Source: Caulobacteraceae bacterium (lineage in GTDB: Bacteria; Pseudomonadota; Alphaproteobacteria; Caulobacterales; Aquidulcibacteraceae). From it: 44,264 nucleotides of DNA. The DNA lies in contig WRPF01000060.1 of the NCBI GenBank assembly GCA_009773335.1, positions 1 through 44,264 of the forward strand, written 5' to 3'. This document shows positions 26,104 through 36,662 of this stretch, piece after piece. A program made the translations under genes and the position numbers. A model generated the notes under the pieces. That model saw only the letters and a list, made by a program, of their open reading frames with translations, had not been told where the DNA came from and searched no databases. Position 1 is the stretch's first letter. Each line of letters opens with the position of its first letter.

Positions 26104-29079
26104 TCAACCGAGCGCCTGTTCGAGCAACGTCTCCAGTTCCTTGAGGTGCTTGGACATGAGGCCCGTAGCGGTGGACGCGGTCGCGGGACGTCCCGCGTAG
26201 CGCGCACGCTTGGCGTTCACGTCCATGCGTTCGAGCGTGAGTTCAAGCCAGGGGTCGACGAACACCCAGCCGCCCATGTTCTTGGGCTCTTCCTGACACC
26301 AGACGAGTTCCGCATTCGGGAAGCGCGCCAGCTCCGCCATCACCGATTTCATCGGCCACGGATAGAACTGCTCCAGGCGCAGGAGGTAGACGTCGTCCAG
26401 ACCGCGTTTCTCGCGGTCTTCCAGCAGGTCGAAATAGACCTTGCCGGAGCACATCACGACGCGACGAATATCGGCGTCAGCCTTCATTTTCGTAGCGGTC
26501 AGGCGGCCCGCAAGGCGTGCGTCGCCGTCGTCCCACAGCAGTCGATGGAAAGACGTGCCCGCGCCCATCTCCTCCAGCCGCGAGATGCAGCGCTTGTGGC
26601 GTAGCAGCGACTTGGGCGTCATCACGACGAGAGGTTTGCGGAAGTCGCGGTGCATCTGCCGACGGATGGCGTGGAAGTAGTTCGCCGGCGTGGAGCAGTT
26701 CACGACCTGCATGTTGTCTTCCGCGCATTGCTGCAGGAAGCGCTCGAGGCGTGCGGAAGAGTGTTCCGGGCCCTGCCCTTCGTAGCCGTGCGGCAGGAGC
26801 ATCACGAGGCCGGACATGCGCAACCACTTGCGTTCGCCGGAGGAGATGAACTGGTCGATGACCACCTGTGCGCCGTTCACGAAATCGCCGAACTGCGCTT
26901 CCCACAGCGTCAGCGTGTTCGGCGCCGCCAGCGAGTAGCCGTACTCGTAACCCAGCACCGCCTCTTCGGAGAGCAGCGAGTCGATCACTTCATAGTGCGC
27001 CTGGCCGGGTCGGATGTTGTTGAGCGGCGTGTAGCGCTCTTCCGTGGCCTGATCGATGAAATGGGAATGGCGCTGGCTGAACGTGCCGCGGCAGGAATCC
27101 TGGCCCGACAGGCGCACTGGAAAGCCTTCATCCAGCAGCGTGGCGAACGCGAGATGTTCGGCGAGCGCCCAGTCGACGCCCTCCTTCGCCTCCACGGCCT
27201 TGCGGCGCGCGTCGATGACCCGCGCGAGCGTCTTGTGGACATCGACCGACTTCGGGATATCGGTGATCTTCAGGCCGATCTCGTAGAGCTTTTCGTTGGC
27301 GACCCCCGTCGCGCCGCGGAGATCCTCGTCGCCCGGCGGACGCAGGCCGGACCAGACGCCATCGAGCCAGTCGGCCTTGTTGGGGCGGTAGCTCTTGCCG
27401 GCTTCAAACTCGGTGTCGAGGAAGGTTTCGAAGTCCTGCACCATGCCATCGATTTCGGCCTGGCTCACATCGCCCTGCGCGACCAGCTTGCGCGCGTAGA
27501 TCTCGCGCGTTGAAAGCTGGTCCTTGATCTTCTTGTACATCAGCGGCTGCGTGAACGAGGGATCGTCGCCCTCGTTGTGGCCGAACCGCCGGTAGCAGAA
27601 CATGTCGACGACGACGTCCTTGCCGAACTCCTGGCGGTATTCTGTGGCGACCTTCGTGGCGTAGACCACCGCTTCGGGATCATCGCCGTTCACGTGGAAG
27701 ATCGGCGCCTGCACCATGAGCGCGACGTCGGACGGATACGGCGAGGATCGCGAATAGCGCGGGCTCGTCGTGAAGCCGATCTGGTTGTTGACGACGAAGT
27801 GCATCGTTCCACCCGTGCGGTAGCCACGCAGACCCGAGAGCGCGAAGCACTCCGCCACCACGCCCTGTCCCGCGAAGGCCGCGTCGCCATGGATCAGCAG
27901 CGGCATCACCTGCGCGCGCAGCGCGAAGAGATCCTCGTCCGGCTTGTGCGTCTGCACCGACGCCTGCTTCGCGCGCGATTTGCCGAGCACGACCGGATTG
28001 ACGATCTCAAGGTGCGACGGGTTCGCCGTCAGCGACAGGTGGACCACGTGGCCGTCGAACGCGCGATCCGACGAGGCGCCCATGTGATATTTCACATCGC
28101 CCGAGCCCATCACGTCTTCCGGCGTCGCCGACCCGCCGCGGAACTCGTGGAAGATCACGTGATACGGCTTGCCCATCACCGCCGCGAGCACGTTTAGGCG
28201 GCCGCGGTGGGCCATGCCGAGCACGATATCGCGCACACCGTAGGCTCCGCCGCGCTTGATGACCTGCTCCAGCGCCGGGATCATCGCTTCGCCGCCATCG
28301 AGGCCGAAGCGCTTGGTGCCGGGATAGCGCTTGTGCATGAAGCGCTCGAACGTCTCGCCTTCGATCAGCTTGCGCAGGATCGCCTTCTTGCCCTCGGGCG
28401 TGAAGGTGATTTCCTTGTCCGGACCCTCGATGCGCTGCTGGATCCAGGCCTTCTCGCGCGGATCAGTGATGTGCATGAACTCGACGCCGAGCGGGCCGCA
28501 GTAGGTGCGGCGCAGGATGTCGAGCATCTGGCGGACAGTTGCGGTTTCGAGACCGAGCACGCCGTCGATGAAGATCTGGCGATCCATGTCGCCGGGACCG
28601 AAGCCATATCCTGCGGGATCGAGGCCATCGATGGCTTCGGGTTGCTGCAGGCCGAGCGGGTCGAGGTTCGCCGCGAGGTGGCCGCGGGACCGATAGGCCC
28701 GGATCATCATGAGCGCGCGCACGCTGTCGCGCGCCGCGCTCTCGATCACCGCCCGCGCCGGCGCCGATGCGCCTGCGGCCCGTTGTTCGATCTTCGCGAC
28801 TATCTTCGGCTCAAGCGCCGCCCAGTTACCGTCGAGCATCGCGGTGATCTCGTTCGGCTTCGGATCGGCGACGCCGGGCTTGGCCCAGGACGGTCCCTGC
28901 GGACGAACGTCGTCGCCGAGTTCCTCGAAGAAGGCCCGCCAGGACGGATCGACCGAGCCTGGATCATCGAGATATCGCGCGAGCATCTGCTCGACGAAAA
29001 GTGCGTTGGTTCCGTCCAGGAAGCTCGTTTCCAGGAATGCTGAATTAGGCACGCTGCGGCCGCCATCCGCCATCGACAT
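26104..29079 (-). CDS. sucA: 2-oxoglutarate dehydrogenase E1 (thiamine-dependent)
   Basis: About 991 residues, full length. This decarboxylating subunit of the 2-oxoglutarate dehydrogenase complex has the N-terminal '[20 protein letters not shown]', '[20 protein letters not shown]', the thiamine site '[16 protein letters not shown]', '[17 protein letters not shown]' and the transketolase-like C-terminal part with '[20 protein letters not shown]'. Two ATGs two codons apart (29079 and 29073) compete; AGGA is 3 bases before the first and 9 before the second. It heads the sucA-sucB-orf-lpd unit. Confidence 0.97.
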   Translation of the reverse strand: MSMADGGRSVPNSAFLETSFLDGTNALFVEQMLARYLDDPGSVDPSWRAFFEELGDDVRPQGPSWAKPGVADPKPNEITAMLDGNWAALEPKIVAKIEQRAAGASAPARAVIESAARDSVRALMMIRAYRSRGHLAANLDPLGLQQPEAIDGLDPAGYGFGPGDMDRQIFIDGVLGLETATVRQMLDILRRTYCGPLGVEFMHITDPREKAWIQQRIEGPDKEITFTPEGKKAILRKLIEGETFERFMHKRYPGTKRFGLDGGEAMIPALEQVIKRGGAYGVRDIVLGMAHRGRLNVLAAVMGKPYHVIFHEFRGGSATPEDVMGSGDVKYHMGASSDRAFDGHVVHLSLTANPSHLEIVNPVVLGKSRAKQASVQTHKPDEDLFALRAQVMPLLIHGDAAFAGQGVVAECFALSGLRGYRTGGTMHFVVNNQIGFTTSPRYSRSSPYPSDVALMVQAPIFHVNGDDPEAVVYATKVATEYRQEFGKDVVVDMFCYRRFGHNEGDDPSFTQPLMYKKIKDQLSTREIYARKLVAQGDVSQAEIDGMVQDFETFLDTEFEAGKSYRPNKADWLDGVWSGLRPPGDEDLRGATGVANEKLYEIGLKITDIPKSVDVHKTLARVIDARRKAVEAKEGVDWALAEHLAFATLLDEGFPVRLSGQDSCRGTFSQRHSHFIDQATEERYTPLNNIRPGQAHYEVIDSLLSEEAVLGYEYGYSLAAPNTLTLWEAQFGDFVNGAQVVIDQFISSGERKWLRMSGLVMLLPHGYEGQGPEHSSARLERFLQQCAEDNMQVVNCSTPANYFHAIRRQMHRDFRKPLVVMTPKSLLRHKRCISRLEEMGAGTSFHRLLWDDGDARLAGRLTATKMKADADIRRVVMCSGKVYFDLLEDREKRGLDDVYLLRLEQFYPWPMKSVMAELARFPNAELVWCQEEPKNMGGWVFVDPWLELTLERMDVNAKRARYAGRPATASTATGLMSKHLKELETLLEQALG

Positions 29080-29213
29080 CGATCCTCGTGGTGATTTGAA
29101 CGGGATATAGGACGGTTTGCGCCGAGGCGCCTCTCCTAATCCGGGAAATTTCGCGCGCCGCACATCTGCATGCGCATGGCAGCCATGCCAGGAGCGCCTC
29201 GACCGATTTCAGC

Positions 29214-29948
29214 CTAGGCCGCAGCGGCGTGCGCCGGGGTGCGCGGACGCGCTTCATCGGCGATGGAGGCCTTGCGGCATTCCATCGCGCATTCGGGCAG
29301 GTCGTCGAGATCGTGATCGAAGAACCGTCCGTGTCGCTCCACGGAGCCGAACGCTGGATTCGCGGCGTCGCCGATCGCGCAGCGGCGGACGTCGGCGAAC
29401 CCTACCGCCGTCAACGCGGCCTGCATGCTCGGCTCGTCCCACATCCAGAGGTGAACTTCGTTTCCGAACAAGGCCTTGGCCCGCGCCTTGAGCGACTTCG
29501 GACGCGACACGCGGCCAAGCAGCGTCTCCCGCATGAAGCGTTCCGCCGCCGCCGCGTCGCCCTTCTCGTGGGCGGCCAGATAACGCCGCGCGCGGCCGGC
29601 CAGATCGGGCACGATCAGGCGGAAGACGCCGCCCGGCCTGAGAATGCGGCGCGTCTCTTCGAGCGCGGCGTAGAAATCCTCGAAACTGAGGTGCTCAAGA
29701 ACGTGAGACGCATAGACTGCGCTGACCGAGCCGTCCTCGAACGGCAGTCCCTTGGTGATGTCGCCATAGCGCACCGCGTCCGGAAAGCGGTCCGGCATGC
29801 CCGAGAGCCTGTGGAGAAATCCACCAACCAGCGGCAAGCGTTGCAGCCGCAGCGTCGGCGAGGCGTCGAAATTGATCCAGTCCGGCGGCGCCTGCACATG
29901 GCTGCCGATGTGTACGCGGACGTTTTCGTCGAAGGTTTGGCTGGCCAT
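29214..29948 (-). CDS. SAM-dependent methyltransferase (class I)
   Basis: 244 residues. The motif region 'DGSVSAVYASHVLEHLSFED' is typical of the methyltransferase-11 group (post-I and motif II), followed by 'ETRRILRPGGVFRLIVPDL'. The N-terminal glycine-rich motif I is weak or absent: the part before it, 'VRVHIGSHVQAPPDWINFD', resembles the cell-wall/sugar-associated methyltransferases that open with 'lnLGsG..pi.GwiNiD'. The protein is therefore probably a methyltransferase acting on a glycan or lipid; substrate unknown. The start at 29948 (MASQTFDENV) follows a G-run and a hairpin. It sits between sucA and sucD without metabolic connection. Confidence 0.8.
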   Translation of the reverse strand: MASQTFDENVRVHIGSHVQAPPDWINFDASPTLRLQRLPLVGGFLHRLSGMPDRFPDAVRYGDITKGLPFEDGSVSAVYASHVLEHLSFEDFYAALEETRRILRPGGVFRLIVPDLAGRARRYLAAHEKGDAAAAERFMRETLLGRVSRPKSLKARAKALFGNEVHLWMWDEPSMQAALTAVGFADVRRCAIGDAANPAFGSVERHGRFFDHDLDDLPECAMECRKASIADEARPRTPAHAAAA

Positions 29949-29957
29949 GACGACCCC

Positions 29958-29991
29958 CACAGGCCAATGACCCATGAAGGGTCGGCCTGTG
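29958..29991 (-). promoter_or_regulatory. Hairpin just upstream of the methyltransferase ribosome site
   Basis: CACAGGCC and GGCCTGTG form an 8-bp outer stem, and GACCC/GGGTC an inner stem with a 5-base loop and a 3-base bulge. It ends about 9 bases before the ATG, directly next to the G-rich ribosome site, and lies about 80 bp past the sucD stop. With no T-run it is either an mRNA-stabilising or translation-control structure or a Rho-independent-like end of sucD. Confidence 0.5.
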
Positions 29992-30071
29992 AGTATCGCT
30001 TGAGCTTGCCGCCGGGGAAAAGTTAAAGCCGGTTTATCTTTGCGGCGAGTTTTTCTCACCCAGGGCGAAAG

Positions 30072-30956
30072 TCAGCGTTTCAGGACTTCCGACATCGTGC
30101 GCCCGAGCGCCGCCGGGTGCGGCGAAACGGTGATGCCGGCGGCTTCCATGGCCGCGATCTTGGATTCCGCGTCGCCCTTGCCGCCCGAGATGATCGCGCC
30201 GGCATGGCCCATGCGGCGTCCCGGAGGCGCGGTGCGGCCGGCGATGAAGCCCACGGTCGGCTTCTTGCGGCCCTTCTTCGCTTCGTCGGCCAGAAACTGC
30301 GCGGCGTCTTCTTCCGCAGAGCCACCGATCTCGCCGATCATCACGATGGAGGTCGTGGCGGGGTCCGCCAGGAACATCTCCAGCATGTCGATGAATTCCG
30401 TGCCCTTCACGGGATCACCGCCGATGCCGACTGCGGTCGTCTGGCCGAGGCCTTCGTTGGTGGTCTGGAACACCGCCTCGTAGGTCAGCGTGCCCGAGCG
30501 CGAGACGATGCCCACATTGCCCTTCGAAAAGATCGAGCCCGGCATGATGCCGATCTTGCACTCGTTTGGCGTCAGCACGCCCGGGCAGTTCGGCCCGATG
30601 AGACGCGACATCGATTTTCCGAGTCTGGCCTTCACCCGCACCATGTCGAGCACGGGAATGCCTTCGGTGATGCAGACGATGAGCGGGATTTCCGCGTCGA
30701 TCGCTTCCTCGATGGCCGCAGCTGCGCCCGGCGGCGGCACGTAGATCACCGTCGCGTCCGCGCCCGCCTTGTCCCTGGCTTCCTGCACCGAGTTGAACAC
30801 CGGCAGGCCGAGATGCGTCGAACCGCCCTTCCCCGGCGATACCCCGCCCGTCATCTTCGTGCCGTAGGCGATGGCCTGCTCGGAGTGGAACGTGCCGTTC
30901 TTGCCGGTGAAGCCCTGGCAGATGACGCGGGTGGACGCGTTGACGAGGATGGACAT
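30072..30956 (-). CDS. sucD: Succinyl-CoA ligase alpha subunit
   Basis: 294 residues, normal length. With SucC it converts succinyl-CoA to succinate with formation of ATP or GTP. CoA-binding N-terminal '[20 protein letters not shown]', '[10 protein letters not shown]', '[13 protein letters not shown]' and the phosphohistidine His251 in '[20 protein letters not shown]' are all present. Its partner gene sucC is normally directly upstream and overlapping; here it is 3.7 kb away, separated by seven unrelated genes, so sucD must have its own promoter in 30957-31108. Confidence 0.97.
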   Translation of the reverse strand: MSILVNASTRVICQGFTGKNGTFHSEQAIAYGTKMTGGVSPGKGGSTHLGLPVFNSVQEARDKAGADATVIYVPPPGAAAAIEEAIDAEIPLIVCITEGIPVLDMVRVKARLGKSMSRLIGPNCPGVLTPNECKIGIMPGSIFSKGNVGIVSRSGTLTYEAVFQTTNEGLGQTTAVGIGGDPVKGTEFIDMLEMFLADPATTSIVMIGEIGGSAEEDAAQFLADEAKKGRKKPTVGFIAGRTAPPGRRMGHAGAIISGGKGDAESKIAAMEAAGITVSPHPAALGRTMSEVLKR

Positions 30957-31108
30957 GGAGGTTCGGCCGCCGTTGCTGGGAAGGAGTCGCGCCGTCCTAG
31001 CGCACAGCGGCCGAAAGGCAAACCCTGCCCTTCGACGCGGGCATAGACCGGCCTTGAGCGGTGTTTCGTGCCCGCCTAGGGTGATCGACGGGCAAGGGTG
31101 GGACCTGC

Positions 31109-31783
31109 ATGAGACGATGGATCGCGACGCTGGCGCTGGCTTGCGTGGCCGCGTGCGCCGCCGGGGGAGCGCGCGACGCGCTTTCGCCGCCGCCTGTGCC
31201 GGGAGTGGCGATTCTCATCATCGAGCCTGACGTTCAACTTTCGCTCCTGACCGTCAACGCACGCAAAATTCCGCGCGCGGACTGGAGCGCGGCGGCGCGC
31301 ATGCTTGTGGCGCAGCATGTGCGCGACGCGGTGCAATCGAAGGGACGGACGGCAGTCCTTCAGGCGCGCGCGGACGTTTCCGTGCAGGGCCGTCAGATCC
31401 TCCTGCTGCATGATGCGGTGCTGACCTCCATCCGCATTTCCGAAGACGACGATCCGCCGCCTACCCTTTCGCGGCGGCGGACGTGGACGCTTGGCGTCGG
31501 CGCGCGCGCACTCGGCGAAGAAACCGGCGCGACGCATGCGCTCATCGTCAGCGCCGACGGCGAGGTCACCAGTGCGGCGCGCGCGGCGTTCGTCGTCGGC
31601 GCGGCGGCCATGGGCGTGCTCGCGCATACGGGGCTTCAGCGCGCTTCGGCGTCACTCGTGGACCTGGAGACAGGCGACATCGTGTGGCGGAACGCCGTCG
31701 TTGCAGCGCCGGATCAGGACATGCGCGATCCCGATGGCGCCCACAGGCTCGTCACCGCATTGCTGAACGGCGCGCCGCTGTGA
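31109..31783 (+). CDS. Predicted lipoprotein of unknown function
   Basis: 224 residues. The N-terminal signal ([15 protein letters not shown]) has a lipobox-like end at Cys16, so lipidation is likely. The mature part is alpha/beta ('[20 protein letters not shown]', '[18 protein letters not shown]') with later small hydrophobic stretch '[17 protein letters not shown]' and '[14 protein letters not shown]'. This pattern resembles proteins built like CsgG/LpoB-type or TolB-N lipoproteins, but I cannot assign a family. The stop overlaps the next start (GTGA), so it is in an operon with the following lipoprotein. It is divergent from sucD. Confidence 0.75.
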   Translation: MRRWIATLALACVAACAAGGARDALSPPPVPGVAILIIEPDVQLSLLTVNARKIPRADWSAAARMLVAQHVRDAVQSKGRTAVLQARADVSVQGRQILLLHDAVLTSIRISEDDDPPPTLSRRRTWTLGVGARALGEETGATHALIVSADGEVTSAARAAFVVGAAAMGVLAHTGLQRASASLVDLETGDIVWRNAVVAAPDQDMRDPDGAHRLVTALLNGAPL

Positions 31784-32352
31784 TCGCGGTGACGCGACGC
31801 GCGACGCTCGGCGGCGCCCTGCTTGCGCTTTCGGCCTGCGCTTCCATGCGCGATCCGGCGCCCGGCGTCCTGCGCATCGGATCGGGTTTCGACGTCACGC
31901 TGACGCGCGTCTGGTCGGATTTCACGCCGTCGGACGCGCGCGGGATGCGCCTCATCTCCATCGACGGGCCCACGCTGAACCGGCTGTATCTCGCAGGCGG
32001 ACTCAAGCCGGGCGAAGGCCTTTCGGCGCGGAAACCAGAAAGCCATGCACCCTTCCACGCAGGCATGTCGCGAGAAGACCTCATCGCCTTCGTGCTCGAC
32101 AGCGTGGATGCGCTGGGCTTCGCACGGCCCGAAACGGCGTCCGCGCACGCGGCGAAGTTCGGCGCCGCGGACGGCCTGCGTATCGACATGGAGACCCGGA
32201 CCGGCGACGGTCTCGAATTCAGCGCGACGGCGCTGATCGCCGAGCATGCCGGCCGGCTGAACGTGATCCTCTATCTCGCGGCCAGGGAGCACTACTACGC
32301 TGCGACGCTCCCCGATGTGGAAGCGATCATGGCGTCCGCCGTTCTTCGCTGA
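31780..32352 (+). CDS. Second predicted lipoprotein, coupled to the first
   Basis: 190 residues from the GTG at 31780, which overlaps the preceding TGA (GTGA); a GTG at 31789 is an alternative giving a Tat-like TRRATLGGALLALSAC. The lipobox Cys is in LLALSAC. The mature sequence (GSGFDVTLTRVWSDFTPSDA, 'SIDGPTLNRLYLAGGLKPGE', 'EHYYAATLPDVEAIMASA') is not a family I know. The two adjacent, translationally coupled lipoproteins suggest a shared envelope complex. Confidence 0.74.
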   Translation: MIAVTRRATLGGALLALSACASMRDPAPGVLRIGSGFDVTLTRVWSDFTPSDARGMRLISIDGPTLNRLYLAGGLKPGEGLSARKPESHAPFHAGMSREDLIAFVLDSVDALGFARPETASAHAAKFGAADGLRIDMETRTGDGLEFSATALIAEHAGRLNVILYLAAREHYYAATLPDVEAIMASAVLR

Positions 32353-32368
32353 CCGCCGCTCCCGGGCT

Positions 32369-32740
32369 TCAGCCCATGATGAAGGCGTTGAGCTTGTTGC
32401 CGTCGGGATCGCGGAAGTAGCCCGCGTAGAAGCCGCCGTCGCCGCGCGGGCCGGGCTTGCCTTCGCAGGTCGCGCCGTTGGCCATCGCGCAGGCGTAGAT
32501 GCGGTCCACGTGCGCCTTGTCCTTGGCTTCGAGCGCCACCATCACGCCGTTGCCGACGGTCGCCGGATTGCCGTCGAAGGGCTTGGTGAGACCGATGCCT
32601 GCGCCGCCGCCGGGCGTGCCCCAGGCGATGAACTCGTCGAACTCCATCATCCGGCCCGTGCCCATCTCCTTGGCGATGGCGTCATAGAACTTTGCGGCCC
32701 GCTGCAGGTCGCGCGTGCCGAGCGTCACGTAACCGATCAT
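32369..32740 (-). CDS. VOC (glyoxalase/bleomycin-resistance-like) family protein
   Basis: 123 residues, one vicinal-oxygen-chelate domain of two beta-alpha-beta-beta-beta units: 'MIGYVTLGTRDLQRAAKFYD' at the start and 'GGFYAGYFRDPDGNKLNAFI' at the end. The family includes metal-dependent dioxygenases, lyases and antibiotic-binding proteins; this one has no diagnostic specificity motif. The ATG at 32740 follows GGAGA; a GTG further upstream would add 17 residues without support. Confidence 0.88.
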   Translation of the reverse strand: MIGYVTLGTRDLQRAAKFYDAIAKEMGTGRMMEFDEFIAWGTPGGGAGIGLTKPFDGNPATVGNGVMVALEAKDKAHVDRIYACAMANGATCEGKPGPRGDGGFYAGYFRDPDGNKLNAFIMG

Positions 32741-32880
32741 CGTGGTCTCTCCCTGGAAGACGGCCGGATCGTACCGCCACCCTGCTGACAAGTGGAGTCA
32801 GCAACGACGGCGTGCGGCTGCATTGGCGTACGCGCCGCCAGGTGGCACAAGCGGATAGCCAGACATCCAAGGAGGCCCGA

Positions 32881-33408
32881 ATGGCCATCGCCAAGAAGAA
32901 GACCGCAGAACTGAAAGCCGCCAAGAAAACCGCGAAAAAGGCCGCAAAGGCCGCCGCGCCGCCGAAGTTCAAGCTCCGCAAGCTCGGCGCGAAGGAAGCC
33001 GCGACCGTCTCCCCTTACCTCACGATCCGCGGCGGCAAGGCTGCGGTCGAGCTCTACAAGAAGGCGTTCGGCGCGAAGGTGCGGATGCTGATGGAGGCGG
33101 AAGACAAGAAGCGCCTCATGCACGCGACGCTGCTGATCAACGGCGGCGAAGTGTTGCTGTCGGACGTGTTCGACGAATACGACGACGGCGCGAGCAAGGC
33201 GCCGACGGACGCGAAGACCACCACGGTGACGATCCACCTGCAGGTGGATGACGCCGACAAGTGGTGGGATCGCGCCGTCGCCTCAGGCCTGAAGATCACC
33301 ATGCCGCTGGCGGACCAGTTCTGGGGCGACCGCTACGGGCGCCTGCTGGACCCGTTCGGCCACGCCTGGTCGATCGGCGCGGAGATCAAGAAGAAAAAGA
33401 AGAAGTAG
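32881..33408 (+). CDS. VOC/PhnB-like protein with histone-like lysine-rich tails
   Basis: 175 residues. Residues 1-38 are Lys/Ala rich (AIAKKKTAELKAAKKTAKKA, then KAAAPPKFKLRKLGAKEA), very like the H1-like protein at 20400-20732. From about residue 42 a PhnB-type VOC domain follows: 'VSPYLTIRGGKAAVELYKKA', 'MHATLLINGGEVLLSDVF', 'TIHLQVDDADKWWDRAVA' and 'DRYGRLLDPFGHAWSIGAEI'. The last residues are a second basic run (six or more lysines). The ATG has an AGGAGG six bases upstream and is unambiguous. A nucleic-acid or polyanion-tethered small-molecule enzyme or binding protein is a reasonable inference; PhnB-like proteins normally lack these tails. Confidence 0.85.
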   Translation: MAIAKKKTAELKAAKKTAKKAAKAAAPPKFKLRKLGAKEAATVSPYLTIRGGKAAVELYKKAFGAKVRMLMEAEDKKRLMHATLLINGGEVLLSDVFDEYDDGASKAPTDAKTTTVTIHLQVDDADKWWDRAVASGLKITMPLADQFWGDRYGRLLDPFGHAWSIGAEIKKKKKK

Positions 33409-33421
33409 CGCCGCCGGAGAG

Positions 33422-33760
33422 TCAGGCGCACGCCTCGAATGCGAGCGCCTCTTCCTGCACGCCGCGCATGATGGAATCGCGGTCCCGGGCAGCGTGAAGG
33501 ATGCGGAGGACAACCATCTCACCGTGCGCGAACACGTAGTAGATCATGTACGGGTGTTCGACCACGAACCGGCAATCTGGCCGGAATTCGGGGCGAGCCA
33601 CGCCAGTTTCAGGCATGTCGCGCGTGCCTCTTATCCGGTCACGTATTCGCTCGGTGACGATGGCGGCCCGCCTCCGACCCGACTGACCCGAGATGTACGC
33701 ACGAATCGAAGCCAAGTCGCGACGGGCCTCTGGCGCGTACCGCAGGCGCACCGCCTTCAT
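33422..33760 (-). CDS. parE: ParE/RelE-family toxin
   Basis: 112 residues. The fold is recognisable from 'RLRYAPEARRDLASIRAYIS', 'MPETGVARPEFRPDCRFVVE' and 'YMIYYVFAHGEMVVLRILHA', followed by the ARD-like end (HAARDRDSI). ParE toxins block DNA gyrase. The start overlaps the antitoxin stop (ATGA), as expected of a type II pair. The C-terminal extension EEALAFEACA is unremarkable. Subfamily (gyrase-poisoning ParE versus ribonuclease RelE) is judged from the pattern and not certain. Confidence 0.88.
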   Translation of the reverse strand: MKAVRLRYAPEARRDLASIRAYISGQSGRRRAAIVTERIRDRIRGTRDMPETGVARPEFRPDCRFVVEHPYMIYYVFAHGEMVVLRILHAARDRDSIMRGVQEEALAFEACA

Positions 33761-34005
33761 TTCGTGGCGGCGCGGTCTTCCGCGATCCAGCCATCGACCT
33801 CCGCGTCGAAGTCTTCCTCGCTGATGGCCTCGCCCCGTTCGACGGACCTGTAAGCTTCCTCCACAAGCGCCTTGTGGCTCGCATAGACCGCGCGGTGCTC
33901 CCGCACGATCTCGGCGATCAGCCCGCTCACGTCAGCCGCCCTGCCCGCCGCGACTTCGGCGCGGGCCCAGTCTTCGAGATCCTTGGGGAGGGTTATGGTG
34001 GTCAT
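33757..34005 (-). CDS. parD: ParD-like antitoxin
   Basis: 82 residues. The N-terminal ribbon-helix-helix has 'TITLPKDLEDWARAEVAAGR' and 'VSGLIAEIVREHR'. The acidic C-terminal half ('VERGEAISEEDFDAEVDGWI') is the toxin-neutralising tail. It is upstream of and overlaps the toxin gene by four bases. It probably autoregulates the pair through sites upstream of 34005, where the sequence GGAGG-like ribosome site is visible but no clear palindrome was found. Confidence 0.87.
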   Translation of the reverse strand: MTTITLPKDLEDWARAEVAAGRAADVSGLIAEIVREHRAVYASHKALVEEAYRSVERGEAISEEDFDAEVDGWIAEDRAATK

Positions 34006-34041
34006 GAGTGGAGGATAGCAGGAGACCTCGAATTCATGAAG

Positions 34042-34683
34042 CTAGGTTGGTGGATGCAAAGTGGAGGCATCGACTGAGTCCGCGCCGAGGACACGCCGAA
34101 ACTCAGCAGCAATCTTCTCGCGCCAACTCGCTCGAAAATCTTCAAATGCGGGGTCGGAATGATCTCCGGGCCATTCGGCGAGTAGCAGCCAATCGGCGAA
34201 TTGAAGCGCCGAGACTTCGCCGGAATTCGGAAGATAGTCGTTGACGCGGCGCGGACTGCCATCGTCCGCGATGCATCCGCAGAACCCCCACCCCTCGCAC
34301 AGCGTGCGGATCAGGCGCTGAAATCGTGGCAAGATCGTTGAGTTGTTCGACGGGGCGCTGCTCGCGAGCCAGAGCGGGTCCTGGACAGGCTCAGGCGCTG
34401 GCTTCTGCAAGGATTTGAACACGCCGAATGCGAAACCAAGCCCGACAAGCAGCCACATGGGGACTGCGAACATCATCATGATTAGCCCGCCGCCGTCGCC
34501 CCCGCTCAACGGCTGAATCAGCGCCCAACTCACCACAAACAGGAACGGGAACCCCGCCGTCAGCAGCCCGGCGATGAACAAAAGGACATTGGCCAACCAC
34601 GGACGCCGATTTTCTCGCAGCTGGCGCTGCGGAAGAAAGCACGCAGCGTAGACTGCCGCCCACAGCGCGATGTTGAGTTCCAC
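34042..34683 (-). CDS. Membrane-anchored protein of unknown function downstream of sucC
   Basis: 213 residues, not recognised. Three hydrophobic segments lie in the first 90 residues ([34 protein letters not shown] and [20 protein letters not shown]). A soluble domain follows with a Cys cluster ([15 protein letters not shown]) and '[20 protein letters not shown]', '[20 protein letters not shown]', similar in shape to immunity- or SMI-like small domains, but I cannot name it. The GTG start follows the sucC stop codon without a gap (TAAGTG), so it depends on sucC translation. Confidence 0.7.
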   Translation of the reverse strand: MELNIALWAAVYAACFLPQRQLRENRRPWLANVLLFIAGLLTAGFPFLFVVSWALIQPLSGGDGGGLIMMMFAVPMWLLVGLGFAFGVFKSLQKPAPEPVQDPLWLASSAPSNNSTILPRFQRLIRTLCEGWGFCGCIADDGSPRRVNDYLPNSGEVSALQFADWLLLAEWPGDHSDPAFEDFRASWREKIAAEFRRVLGADSVDASTLHPPT

Positions 34684-35877
<1,194 letters not shown>

Positions 35878-35917
35878 CGGACGTCCTTCCGGTCGAGAGT
35901 TGGAAAAATCAGCCGCT

Positions 35918-36183
35918 CTAATGGACTGGCCCGGCAAAGCCCGCAAGAACCAACCCCGCGCCTGCGGCGCCGACGATCAGGACGACCAGCCAGGCGGGCG
36001 CCTTCAGCCACTGCAGCAGCGCAAATCCCGCCGCCGCGACCGCCAGATCCGGCCAGCCGCGCACGGCTGACGTAAAGACCGGATCATAAAGCGCCGCCGC
36101 TCCCGCCCCCCCCGCACAAACGAGACCGCCCAGGGCCGTGTCTTGATCGCGCCCCAGAACGGCAGCGCGCCGACGATTTTCCC
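35918..36183 (-). pseudogene. chrA: Remnant of a chromate transporter (ChrA) C-terminus, frameshifted
   Basis: On the minus strand one frame reads GKIVGALPFWGAIKTRPWA (about 36183-36127), and a different frame then reads 'GGLVCAGGAGAAALYDPVFT' through '[20 protein letters not shown]' to the stop at 35918. Together these match the last about 80 residues of ChrA-type transporters (the 'GALPFW', 'AALYDPVWTSA' and 'PPWLVV' patterns). A frameshift near 36125 and the absence of everything upstream show decay: the DUF2200 gene occupies the space where the rest would be. An 8-base C run (36106-36113) is nearby. Confidence 0.75.
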
Positions 36184-36227
36184 GCGCCTTGAGAGGTGGG
36201 GTGCGGGATGATGCTGATCGCTCGGAA

Positions 36228-36581
36228 TCAATCTTTCCGCAGGATTTTGTCCATTGCTTTTCCCCGCGCCAGCTCATCGATCAGCTTGTCCAGGTAGCGA
36301 ATTTCCCGCATGGTTGGCTCCTGAATATCCTCGACCCGGACGCCGCAAACCACGCCCTTGATCAAGGCCCGCGAAGGATTGATCTTTGGGGCCTCCGCAA
36401 AGAACGTTTCAAAGTCAGTCTGCTTTTCCAACTGGGTTTTCAGCTCCTTCTGACCATAGCCGGTCAACCATGAGATGATCTGATCGACCTCTGCTTTTGT
36501 ACGTCCCTTTTTCTCTGCTTTCGCAATGTAAAGAGGATAGACGCTCGCGAAGCTGGTCGAATAAATCCGGTGTTTCGCCAT
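36228..36581 (-). CDS. DUF2200 domain-containing protein
   Basis: 117 residues, the full length of the family. It matches the family along its length: '[20 protein letters not shown]', '[20 protein letters not shown]', '[20 protein letters not shown]', '[20 protein letters not shown]' and '[20 protein letters not shown]'. The function of DUF2200 is not established. The gene is visibly lower in GC than its neighbours and lies against a decayed transporter gene, so it was probably acquired horizontally. Confidence 0.92.
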   Translation of the reverse strand: MAKHRIYSTSFASVYPLYIAKAEKKGRTKAEVDQIISWLTGYGQKELKTQLEKQTDFETFFAEAPKINPSRALIKGVVCGVRVEDIQEPTMREIRYLDKLIDELARGKAMDKILRKD

Positions 36582-36662
36582 GAGTTCCGACTCCTGGGCT
36601 CACTGCCGACCTGGGCCATTGTTGGCCGAGTTTGACATTCGATAACTGCACGCCGTCCGTTT

